From Pseudomonadota bacterium (GTDB lineage Bacteria; Desulfobacterota; Anaeroferrophillalia; Anaeroferrophillales; Tharpellaceae), in NCBI GenBank assembly GCA_015486505.1, contig WFRP01000175.1:1-11950 (forward strand): 11,950 bases of DNA, in the 5' to 3' direction. Positions within the stretch are counted from its first letter, which is position 1, and every line of letters begins with the position of its first letter. Below are positions 6,540 to 11,950 of the stretch, piece by piece. The notes under the pieces were generated by a model, which was given only the letters and a program-made list of their open reading frames with translations, was not told the DNA's origin and did no database searches. The position numbers and the translations under genes are program-made.

Positions 6540-8204
6540 ATGGCGGAGAGCAATCAGAGTCGGTTTATTTTTCTGGGCGGAATCCCGGTTTTTGATTACA
6601 TGATAAGACCCACTCTGGAGGAGATCAGTCAGGTGGTTGAGAATGATCTTATCATAATCGACAATAAGATTCTGCTGCCTCTGGGGACGGTTTTTGTCTG
6701 TCGGGTTGAGGGTGAGGAAGCGCCGATTTATGTTAACCCGATGTCGACCTGCGACGTGCAGAAGGTTAACGAAAAGTTTTTTTATAATATGGCTCTGGGC
6801 GGAAAATATGCTGAACGTCCGCCCTTAAGCCTCTGCGCGGATGACTTATCTGTAATCCTTGCCGAACTTAAACAGGCCTATCCCGATATTATCCGGGAAG
6901 AGAATGATCTGAAACCGGTTTTTGTGAAAGAACCGGCCCAAATCCAGTTGGGCGGCAATAACCGCAACCTGATTCAGGCGATTCGTACCCTTTATGACTC
7001 GCCGGAGCTGGCGGCGGAGAGTTCCGGCATCGGTTATGAACATCTCTTCTTTTTCGATGTCAAAAATCCGAAGTTCAAACTGGTTAAAGAGTTTTATCAG
7101 GAGTTCAAGGTTACGATCGGCTCTATCCCGGAGATGCATATTGAGGGCTTGTTGCCGCGCATAAGTTATGTCTTGACGATTGCGGATGAAGAAGGTCGGC
7201 ATCTGGATCGGATTGTTCTCTCGAATCAGACCAATGAAGAGGTGATTCCGGCGGAAAAACTTACCCGGCGCTATTTTGATCTGGAATATAAGCTGCGTAA
7301 AGATAAAGATTTTGTTAAAACCAATCTTATTATAAATTCATTGACCAACCCTGAAGAGCTGCGTCTGGTCTGCCGTCTGCTGAATACCGCTTACGCGAGT
7401 TCGGTAACGACTTTTCTCTGTCCGACCAAAACCCTGTTTAAATGCTTTGACGCGCTGGTTGCGGCCCGTTATTATACTTCCAGAAAAGAGCATTTTTTTA
7501 CCAGCCGGGAAGAGCTGCTCTATGATGCCGTAATTCCTTTTCTTCAGTATATGATTCTTAATGTCGATGAGCTTATGCTGCTTGATAAAGTTATTCAGCG
7601 CAAGGGTAAGGATCTGATCAGCCGGCAGTTGGTGCGGAATATGAATCAGGGGAAAAAGGGCGAGAATAATAAGGGCGGCCGGCTGCTTTTAACCGACGGC
7701 AGCAGAGGTGTGCGCTATACTGAGCGTTTGACCCCGGCCCGGGCTCTGCTCTACTGGAAAAAAGCGCGGATGCCGGAGGATACGATCTTCCGTATGCGTT
7801 ATGCCGACCGGCAGATTGTCTGCGGCGATGATTTTGTTGATGAGTTGAATTCCACTCTCGGTGCCGGCGATACCTTTACCGGGATATTTGTCGCTTTAAA
7901 GGCGCTCTCCTGGGACGGCGGCCACGCGCTGCGCGGAGCCACCTTGGGCTCGCAGTATTTTATCCGGACGCGGCAGCGGCCCCGGATTAAGGATCTGATT
8001 GCGACCGATGAACACCATATTATGATGGGGACCGAAACCGAGCTTAAAGATATTATCTCCCATCATCTGCAGGAAAGCGGCGACCCGACCCGCTACGGAA
8101 CAATTACCGATACGGTAATAACCATCAACACGACCCAGGTTCATCACCCTTTTCGCGAAATTCTGGCTCTGGCGAAAAAAATTGTCGCGGCGAAAAAGGG
8201 ATGA
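6540..8204 (+). CDS. Large atypical ribokinase-superfamily (PfkB-like) sugar kinase
   Basis: A 554-residue protein showing the ribokinase-fold landmarks in the right order. There is an N-terminal strand with FLGGIPVFDY, a GGN motif in LGGNNRNL (137-144), an NxxE-type motif NVDE (341-344), LLLTDGSRGV (382-391), and TLGAGDTFTG (439-448) containing the anion hole and the catalytic base Asp444. These imply phosphoryl transfer to a sugar or related alcohol. At 554 residues it is far longer than the usual 300 or so; about 120 residues precede GGN and about 200 separate GGN from NVDE. ADP-dependent gluco/phosphofructokinases have a similar fold and are also longer, but I cannot assign this protein to that family or name its substrate. 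ATG 6540 is preferred over GTG 6537 because GGAGG (6530-6534) then sits 5 nt upstream. It converges on the next gene with a 19-nt gap. Confidence 0.8.
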   Translation: MAESNQSRFIFLGGIPVFDYMIRPTLEEISQVVENDLIIIDNKILLPLGTVFVCRVEGEEAPIYVNPMSTCDVQKVNEKFFYNMALGGKYAERPPLSLCADDLSVILAELKQAYPDIIREENDLKPVFVKEPAQIQLGGNNRNLIQAIRTLYDSPELAAESSGIGYEHLFFFDVKNPKFKLVKEFYQEFKVTIGSIPEMHIEGLLPRISYVLTIADEEGRHLDRIVLSNQTNEEVIPAEKLTRRYFDLEYKLRKDKDFVKTNLIINSLTNPEELRLVCRLLNTAYASSVTTFLCPTKTLFKCFDALVAARYYTSRKEHFFTSREELLYDAVIPFLQYMILNVDELMLLDKVIQRKGKDLISRQLVRNMNQGKKGENNKGGRLLLTDGSRGVRYTERLTPARALLYWKKARMPEDTIFRMRYADRQIVCGDDFVDELNSTLGAGDTFTGIFVALKALSWDGGHALRGATLGSQYFIRTRQRPRIKDLIATDEHHIMMGTETELKDIISHHLQESGDPTRYGTITDTVITINTTQVHHPFREILALAKKIVAAKKG

Positions 8205-8223
8205 ACCGGTCAGTTGTTTAATC

Positions 8224-9354
8224 TCAGCCCTGCAGAGTCCACGGGCTCATATCGTTGGCGGCGAATTTTTTCGGGAGTTTGAAATCCCCGGCGGCAACCG
8301 CGATCTTGACCAGGCGCGCGCTCTCTTCCATACCCAGCTTGTTCATCAGCGTCAGCGGGCCCTGCGGCCAGGCCAGGGAGGTGGTGATGCCTAATTCGAG
8401 ATCGTCGGGGCTGACGACATCATGTTCAATCAGGTGGGTGGAGATCGCAAAAATCGCGCCTAAAAGCCGCTCTTTGACCAGGGTTCGCTCGGCGGCATCT
8501 TCAATTACCGGGCCGTCTTCCAGATCCCAGGGTGAACCGGATGCAAACCGCTCTTTGAGCTGGTCGCACATCGGCGGATAACCGGTGTCGGCCATCCTTA
8601 AATATTCAACCATCGAATTACCGGCGTGAAAACAGGTGCCGATGCCGGCGCCGTTCTGAACCCACATAATGCCGAATTTAAGCCCCAAAGCCTCCTGCGA
8701 GATGCTTTCCAGGCTGGCGGCATTGAATTTGTCGCCGTAGAAGCAGTCAAGCACAATATAGCTGGCGATAAATACTGGATTAACAGCAAATCCGGGGAAA
8801 TCTTTAACTGTGATTGCAACCTTGCGGTTCTTTTTGGCAAAATCCATCAAAGCGTTGTAGGTCGCGTCAGTGGTTGCGCTCTGTCTGATAACCTCAACCA
8901 GACGGTTGATGTTGGCCGGGAAAAAGTAGTGCAGGCCGGCAGTCCGGCCTGGGTTTTCGACCTTTGCCATCAATTTTTCGATCAGGAAAGTTGAGGTGTT
9001 GCTGACTAGAATCGCATCCCTGCGGCAGGCTTTTGAAAGTTCAGCAAAAACTTCGATTTTAAGATCCATCTTTTCAATTGCGGCTTCAATCACCAGATCA
9101 CACTCATTTAAATCGGCGTAATTGCTGGTGCCGCTGATCCGGTCGGTAAGTTGGTCCATATCATCCTGGCTGATTTTACCTTTAGCGACTCTTTTGCTTA
9201 AAGGTTTCGTCACCCAGCGCTCATACATGCTGCTGACCAGTTCATCGTTAAGCTCTTTATAGATAACCTTGTATCCGGCCCCGGCGGCATTTAAAGCGAT
9301 AGCCGCGCCCATAACTCCGAAACCGACCACGCCGACCGTATTAATTTCACCCAT
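8224..9354 (-). CDS. 3-hydroxyacyl-CoA dehydrogenase
   Basis: A 376-residue stand-alone NAD-dependent 3-hydroxyacyl-CoA dehydrogenase, which interconverts 3-hydroxyacyl-CoA and 3-ketoacyl-CoA in beta-oxidation or related acyl-CoA routes. The N-terminal Rossmann domain has GFGVMG (11-16) and the acidic strand end LVIEAAIE. Catalytic positions are Ser121 in SNTST, His142, Glu154 in RLVEVI and Asn192 in GFAVNP. Their spacing (21, 12 and 38 residues) matches what I recall for the mammalian enzyme. Where the family usually has HFFNP this protein has HYFFP, replacing the Asn with Phe. The C-terminal helical domain ends with a typical DDLELGITTSLAWPQGPL segment. No hydratase domain is fused. AAGGAG lies about 7 nt before the start. 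The physiological substrate is not shown by the sequence. Confidence 0.92.
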   Translation of the reverse strand: MGEINTVGVVGFGVMGAAIALNAAGAGYKVIYKELNDELVSSMYERWVTKPLSKRVAKGKISQDDMDQLTDRISGTSNYADLNECDLVIEAAIEKMDLKIEVFAELSKACRRDAILVSNTSTFLIEKLMAKVENPGRTAGLHYFFPANINRLVEVIRQSATTDATYNALMDFAKKNRKVAITVKDFPGFAVNPVFIASYIVLDCFYGDKFNAASLESISQEALGLKFGIMWVQNGAGIGTCFHAGNSMVEYLRMADTGYPPMCDQLKERFASGSPWDLEDGPVIEDAAERTLVKERLLGAIFAISTHLIEHDVVSPDDLELGITTSLAWPQGPLTLMNKLGMEESARLVKIAVAAGDFKLPKKFAANDMSPWTLQG

Positions 9355-9489
9355 TTTTTTTCTCCTTTTTACAAACGTTGTTACTGATTTAGCCCGACCC
9401 CAAAAATGACCGACAATCCGCGTCGGGAGTTTCTGTGAAATTCGCTTTGCCTCTAGCAGATAGTAAAAAAAAACACAATATTATTTTCG

Positions 9490-9538
9490 CTGCGGAAACA
9501 AAATCCCGCAAGCTTGAAGGACATTGCGGCCCGCAAAC
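9490..9538. repeat. Degenerate H2/H3 module in the divergent spacer
   Basis: Positions 9491-9538 align with the H2/H3 part of the hairpin units. TGCGGAAACAAAATCCCGCA corresponds to TGCGGGAACAATCCCCGCA, followed after a diverged middle by GCGGCCCGCAAA, identical to the end of unit 4. It sits alone, without an H1, between the dehydrogenase and ssb promoters. The stem TGCGG/CCGCA is still possible. The remainder of the 294-bp spacer (9355-9648) contains a small CCGAC/GTCGG hairpin (9410-9426) and the ssb promoter and ribosome site. Confidence 0.5.
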
Positions 9539-9559
9539 CGGAGGACTGATTTTTACAAC

Positions 9560-9588
9560 TTGATTATATCAGGAAAAAGTCGTATGTT
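9560..9588 (+). promoter_or_regulatory. Possible ssb promoter
   Basis: TTGATT (9560-9565), a 17-nt spacer and TATGTT (9583-9588) form a plausible sigma-70 promoter about 60 nt before the ssb start. No LexA-like operator is evident in the spacer. The assignment rests on consensus resemblance alone. Confidence 0.35.
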
Positions 9589-9648
9589 GCGTCCTGGGAG
9601 AAAAGCAGTTGTTCAACGACACTTTATTTTTTACAAAGGAGATTGAAA

Positions 9649-10191
9649 ATGGCGGGAGTTAACAAGGTGATTCTGGTGGGGCATCTCGGGGCGGACCCGG
9701 AAATGAAATACGGCAGCAGTGGAAATCCGTTTACCACTTTTAACCTGGCGACCACTGAAGGCTGGGTCAAAGACGGGCAGAAAGAGGAGCGCACCGAATG
9801 GCACCGGATAATCGCCTTCGGCAAACTGGCGGAGATCTGCGCCAAATATCTGCATAAAGGTAAACAGATCTATATCGAAGGCCGGCTGCAGACCCGCTCC
9901 TGGGAACAGGACGGGATAAAACGTTGGTCAACTGAAATCATTGCCGGCAATATGCAGATGCTGGGCTCCCGTGACGGCGGCCAGGGCGGCGGTCAGGGCG
10001 GGACTTACGGTGGCGCTCAGAATAACAGTTTTGGCAGCGGCACTCAGAATTCGGGTCAGAATTTTGGCGGCGGTGGCAGTCAGAATCAGGGCGGCGGTTT
10101 TTCGGCGCCGGAACCGCAGACCGCTCCTGCAAGTCAGCCATACGGGCAGGCTTCAGCCCCCGATTCCGGGCCGGATGATATTCCGTTTTAA
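9649..10191 (+). CDS. ssb: Single-stranded DNA-binding protein
   Basis: A 180-residue SSB. The N-terminal OB fold (about 1-107) is typical: NKVILVGHLGADPEMKY, then TEWHRIIAFGKLAEICAKYL and YIEGRLQTRSW. A flexible Gly/Gln/Asn/Ser-rich linker runs from about 109 to 155. The acidic tip ends PDDIPF, the conserved peptide that recruits repair and replication partners. It should bind single-stranded DNA as a tetramer. ATG 9649 is chosen because AAAGGAG (9635-9641) lies 7 nt upstream; an in-frame TTG two codons earlier would sit too close to it. It is monocistronic by position. A hairpin-repeat remnant begins within a few bases of its stop codon, and the C-terminal tip is intact. Confidence 0.97.
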   Translation: MAGVNKVILVGHLGADPEMKYGSSGNPFTTFNLATTEGWVKDGQKEERTEWHRIIAFGKLAEICAKYLHKGKQIYIEGRLQTRSWEQDGIKRWSTEIIAGNMQMLGSRDGGQGGGQGGTYGGAQNNSFGSGTQNSGQNFGGGGSQNQGGGFSAPEPQTAPASQPYGQASAPDSGPDDIPF

Positions 10192-10195
10192 GGTC

Positions 10196-10244
10196 CTTGC
10201 TAATGCGGGAACAAGTTCGCAACCCAATCGGGTCTTTTCGGCCC
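10196..10244. repeat. H2/H3 module without H1, directly after ssb
   Basis: From about 10196 the sequence reads TCCTTGCTAATGCGGGAACAAG, matching the TAATG end of H1 and the start of H2. H2 is altered to GCGGGAACAAGTTCGC. H3 is CGGGTC-TTTTC-GGCCCG, a 6-bp stem with one G-T wobble. H1 is missing or reduced to a few bases between the ssb stop codon and TAATG. The hairpins could serve as the 3' end of the ssb mRNA, but no U-run follows them. Confidence 0.6.
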
Positions 10245-10295
10245 GTACCCGGGGGCAATCCGCTGGTCGCACCCCAAGGGCAATCCGTTGGGCGC
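10245..10295. repeat. M2 stem-loop module, two tandem copies
   Basis: Two tandem copies (10245-10270 and 10271-10295) of the module seen at 184-210, joined by GC dinucleotides. The loop GGGCAATCCG is the same in both. The stem changes: CCCAA pairs with TTGGG in the second copy, CCAG with CTGG at 184-210, and CCCGG with CTGG (one wobble) in the first copy here. The second copy ends in GTTGGGC, which resembles an integron R' box, but no matching partner box is present. Confidence 0.6.
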
Positions 10296-10402
10296 AAATA
10301 AGTGCTCTTATCAGAACATTTTCTTGTTTTAAAACAAGAAAATAACCTGTAAGGCACTAATGCGGGAACAATCCCCGCAACCCAAACGGAGCCTCGCGGC
10401 CC
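10294..10402. repeat. H1-H2-H3 hairpin unit 4, short tip
   Basis: A full unit of 109 bp. H1 (10301-10358) has the shortest tip: TTTTCTTG-TTTTAAAA-CAAGAAAA, a perfect palindrome. The outermost stem reads AGTGC with GCACT, against AGTAC with GTACT in units 1-3; both sides changed and pairing is kept. H2 is identical to units 1 and 2. H3 is weaker (CGGAGC opposite GGCCCG). The two T bulges and the AAC/AAC internal loop are conserved. Confidence 0.85.
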
Positions 10403-10491
10403 GCAAATAAGCACTCTTATCAGAACATTTTCTTGTTTTTACAGTTGAAAAAAGCTGTCGAAAAAAACAAGAAAATAACCTGTAAGGCACT
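10403..10491. repeat. H1 hairpin unit 5, lacking H2/H3
   Basis: H1 at 10410-10491 with the same long tip as units 1 and 3. The outer stem reads AGCAC on the left and GCACT on the right, so two pairs are broken here, in contrast to the compensated change in unit 4. The right side matches unit 4. The repeat ends at CACTAA, and unrelated sequence (AGGCTTGAAAG) follows, leading to the promoter of the next gene. Confidence 0.8.
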
Positions 10492-10540
10492 AAAGGCTTG
10501 AAAGTCATATTGATGCCGGGGAAAGTGATAATTATTACGC

Positions 10541-10568
10541 TTGCTCCCTTTTTTTAATGCTGTAATAT
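10541..10568 (+). promoter_or_regulatory. Possible promoter of the LCIB-like gene
   Basis: TTGCTC (10541-10546) and TAATAT (10563-10568) are separated by 16 nt. The start point would fall near 10575, giving a leader of about 20 nt that just includes AGGAG (10580-10584). The location right after the hairpin array suggests the gene has its own promoter downstream of the repeats. Support is by consensus only. Confidence 0.35.
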
Positions 10569-10593
10569 AACTATCGAACAGGAGTTGTCAAAT

Positions 10594-11775
10594 ATGTCTG
10601 AATTATCTTCGCAGCCCCATATTGTCCGCAGACCGGCTTCTTTTAAAATTGACGGTCGGGCAATTCCCTATCCGGAATTTATGCCCAGGCTTTATAATCT
10701 TTGTCTGACTTTAGGCTTTCGCAAAGGTCTGATTATGCCGTCCCGGGCTTTTTGCTCGGATGAAAATCAGGGCTGGCCGATTATCCTGATGACCAAACAT
10801 TTCGGTATTTTCCCCTTTAATCACGGTGTGGTCGGGGGGCTTGTCGCGACCGATCGCCACGGGCCGCATGCCAAACATGGCGAAGACTCTGTGATTCTGC
10901 AGGCCACTCACGTCGGTTACGACCCTCATACCGGGGCTTACGGCAAATATGTCAGACCCATGTCGCAGGGGAATGACGTCTCAAATTCCTGTGGCAAGAT
11001 CGCCCATGTAATAACGCCCTATCTGGAACAGTATGATTTTGCCCGGGAGCGGATATTTTTACATCGTGATGACTCCGGCCGGCATTTGATTACCGTAAAA
11101 AACAGTTTTATCGATTTTGCTTCCCATCCGGTTAAAACCGGCCTGGTGCTGCGGCTTGAAAAAATTGTCCCGCCCGATGCTGATGGTCGCATTGTTCCGG
11201 TTGCGGCGTTGTCGACGAGCCAGACTTTTGCGCTGACGGAAGAATTTCGTCAACGTATTGACGCGACCGGCTATATCTGGAAGGGGGGCGATGGAGAGAG
11301 TATCAACGAGCGGCTTACTGCCGATCTTTTCTTTTTCCGTGAGGATTTTCGTGAGGATGATCCGACAATTTTGCTGGAACGCTCACTCGCGGAATTTATG
11401 CCGGTGATTGTGACTTCCCGCTATCCGTCCCTGCAGGCGGCAAAAATAACTATTCAGATTGAATTCTCGCGCGTGGTTGAGTCTCTTCGTCGGGGGACTG
11501 AATATGACGGTAAAAACCTCCTCTATATTGCCGGTCTTAACATTGACATCTCCGAGTATGAAGGTTTTCCGGCGACCACCTATTTTGTGCCCTGGGCGGC
11601 TTATATTCAATTAATGAATGGTACCCCGGATGAGTATGCCCGTCCGGTGGAACGGGAGCGGTTGTTTGCCTTGATTATGGAACAGAGCCTTGAAAACCCG
11701 GATCAGGTTAATCTTAAAGAGGAGATTGGGCGGATGCTCAAAGCCCCGCGTTTTGATATCCGCGCGCAAAATTAG
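10594..11775 (+). CDS. LCIB/C-type carbonic anhydrase-like zinc protein (tentative)
   Basis: A 393-residue soluble protein with no signal peptide or membrane segment. Its central region resembles the LCIB/C carbonic anhydrase-like family as I remember it. It has a Cys-x-Asp motif (Cys54, Asp56), then FPFNHGVVGGLVATDRHGPH (73-92) and THVGYDP (105-111, with His106). A conserved RPMSQG and SNSCGKI (Cys133) follow. Cys54, His106 and Cys133 would be the Cys-His-Cys zinc set of a beta-type carbonic anhydrase active site. If so, it would interconvert CO2 and bicarbonate; some family members show no such activity. About 230 C-terminal residues after this region are unassigned. ATG 10594 is chosen for the AGGAG 9 nt upstream; TTG 10585 abuts that site. 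It stands alone between two repeat blocks, with no carboxysome or bicarbonate transport gene in view. It could instead be an unrelated Zn protein of similar pattern. Confidence 0.6.
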   Translation: MSELSSQPHIVRRPASFKIDGRAIPYPEFMPRLYNLCLTLGFRKGLIMPSRAFCSDENQGWPIILMTKHFGIFPFNHGVVGGLVATDRHGPHAKHGEDSVILQATHVGYDPHTGAYGKYVRPMSQGNDVSNSCGKIAHVITPYLEQYDFARERIFLHRDDSGRHLITVKNSFIDFASHPVKTGLVLRLEKIVPPDADGRIVPVAALSTSQTFALTEEFRQRIDATGYIWKGGDGESINERLTADLFFFREDFREDDPTILLERSLAEFMPVIVTSRYPSLQAAKITIQIEFSRVVESLRRGTEYDGKNLLYIAGLNIDISEYEGFPATTYFVPWAAYIQLMNGTPDEYARPVERERLFALIMEQSLENPDQVNLKEEIGRMLKAPRFDIRAQN

Positions 11776-11799
11776 GGCCTGCAAAACGGCATTTTTCAG

Positions 11800-11914
11800 G
11801 TAACTATTCAGCCAAATTTTACCCCCCACCTTCTGGAGGGGGCGGGGGTGGTTTTTCGTAAGCGGTTGCGGAAACGATTTCGTTGTTTTTCGGAAGCGAG
11901 CGGGAGCCCATTAG
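11800..11914. repeat. M1 repeat, second copy, possible terminator
   Basis: Second copy of the module at 21-142, same orientation, starting 25 bp after the stop of the LCIB-like gene. The C-run is CCCCCCACC here. It pairs with GGAGGGGG around a TTCT loop, with an A-A mismatch, and TTTTT (11851-11855) follows a further G-rich stretch. It therefore could end transcription of the preceding gene. The remainder (11833-11914) is identical to the first copy by eye. It runs directly into an inverted H1 hairpin, sharing the ATTAG junction. Confidence 0.75.
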
Positions 11915-11950
11915 TACCTTACAGGTTATTTTCTTGTTTTAAAACAAGAA
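11910..11950 (-). repeat. Inverted H1 hairpin, cut by the window edge
   Basis: ATTAGTACCTTACAGGTTATTTTCTTG followed by TTTTAAAACAAGAA is the reverse complement of the right arm and tip of H1, short-tip form as in unit 4. Its orientation is opposite to the five other H1 copies. Only the right arm and tip are inside the window; the left arm should lie beyond 11950. The M1 copy at 21-142 ends in the same CCCATTAG but lacks the hairpin, so the hairpin may have been lost there. Confidence 0.75.

Noticed and set aside
9938..10414. 158-residue minus-strand gene overlapping the end of ssb
   Set aside because: It is antisense to the Gly-rich linker of SSB and to the hairpin repeats, with no recognisable protein features.
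1..11950. Composite transposon or genomic island bounded by the two M1 repeats
   Set aside because: No transposase or integrase lies between them, the interval holds core genes, and codon use does not change noticeably.

Overview
The window looks like an ordinary chromosomal stretch of a Gram-negative bacterium, most likely one of the Desulfobacterota (the former Deltaproteobacteria). I infer this from protein style and gene content: an EF-G paralogue, a single long bifunctional Rel, a four-cysteine L28, an SSB ending in PDDIPF and a stand-alone 3-hydroxyacyl-CoA dehydrogenase. No rRNA gene, transposase, integrase or phage gene is present, and I recognise no tRNA gene or CRISPR array. Eight protein genes are well supported.

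Layout. Positions 1-791 are non-coding: a 122-bp C/G-rich repeat, then three tandem hairpin repeats, then a likely promoter and leader. Positions 792-6143 carry three + strand genes that look like one transcription unit: an EF-G-like GTPase, a membrane-anchored protein with a SPOR-like C-terminus, and rel, the (p)ppGpp synthetase/hydrolase. A strong hairpin (6161-6190) separates rel from the convergent rpmB (L28, minus strand). A large atypical ribokinase-superfamily (PfkB-like) kinase (6540-8204, +) runs divergently from rpmB and converges on a 3-hydroxyacyl-CoA dehydrogenase (8224-9354, -). After a 294-bp divergent spacer comes ssb (9649-10191, +). A second hairpin-repeat array follows (10196-10491). 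The last gene (10594-11775, +) resembles the LCIB/C-type carbonic anhydrase-like zinc proteins. The window ends in another copy of the C/G-rich repeat and an inverted hairpin repeat cut by the window edge.

The genes link translation and the stringent response (EF-G-like, Rel, L28), DNA maintenance (SSB) and carbon metabolism (kinase, acyl-CoA dehydrogenase, possible carbonic anhydrase-like protein). Only the first three look like a true operon.

The most unusual content is the intergenic DNA. It is a mosaic of at least four small structured modules, named here H1, H2/H3, M2 and M1, combined in different orders. H1 is a long imperfect hairpin with two bulged T residues on one arm, a 3x3 internal loop and an interchangeable tip. 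Several arms differ between copies in ways that preserve pairing, which points to selection or mobilisation as a folded single strand or RNA. Nothing in the window encodes an enzyme that would act on them.
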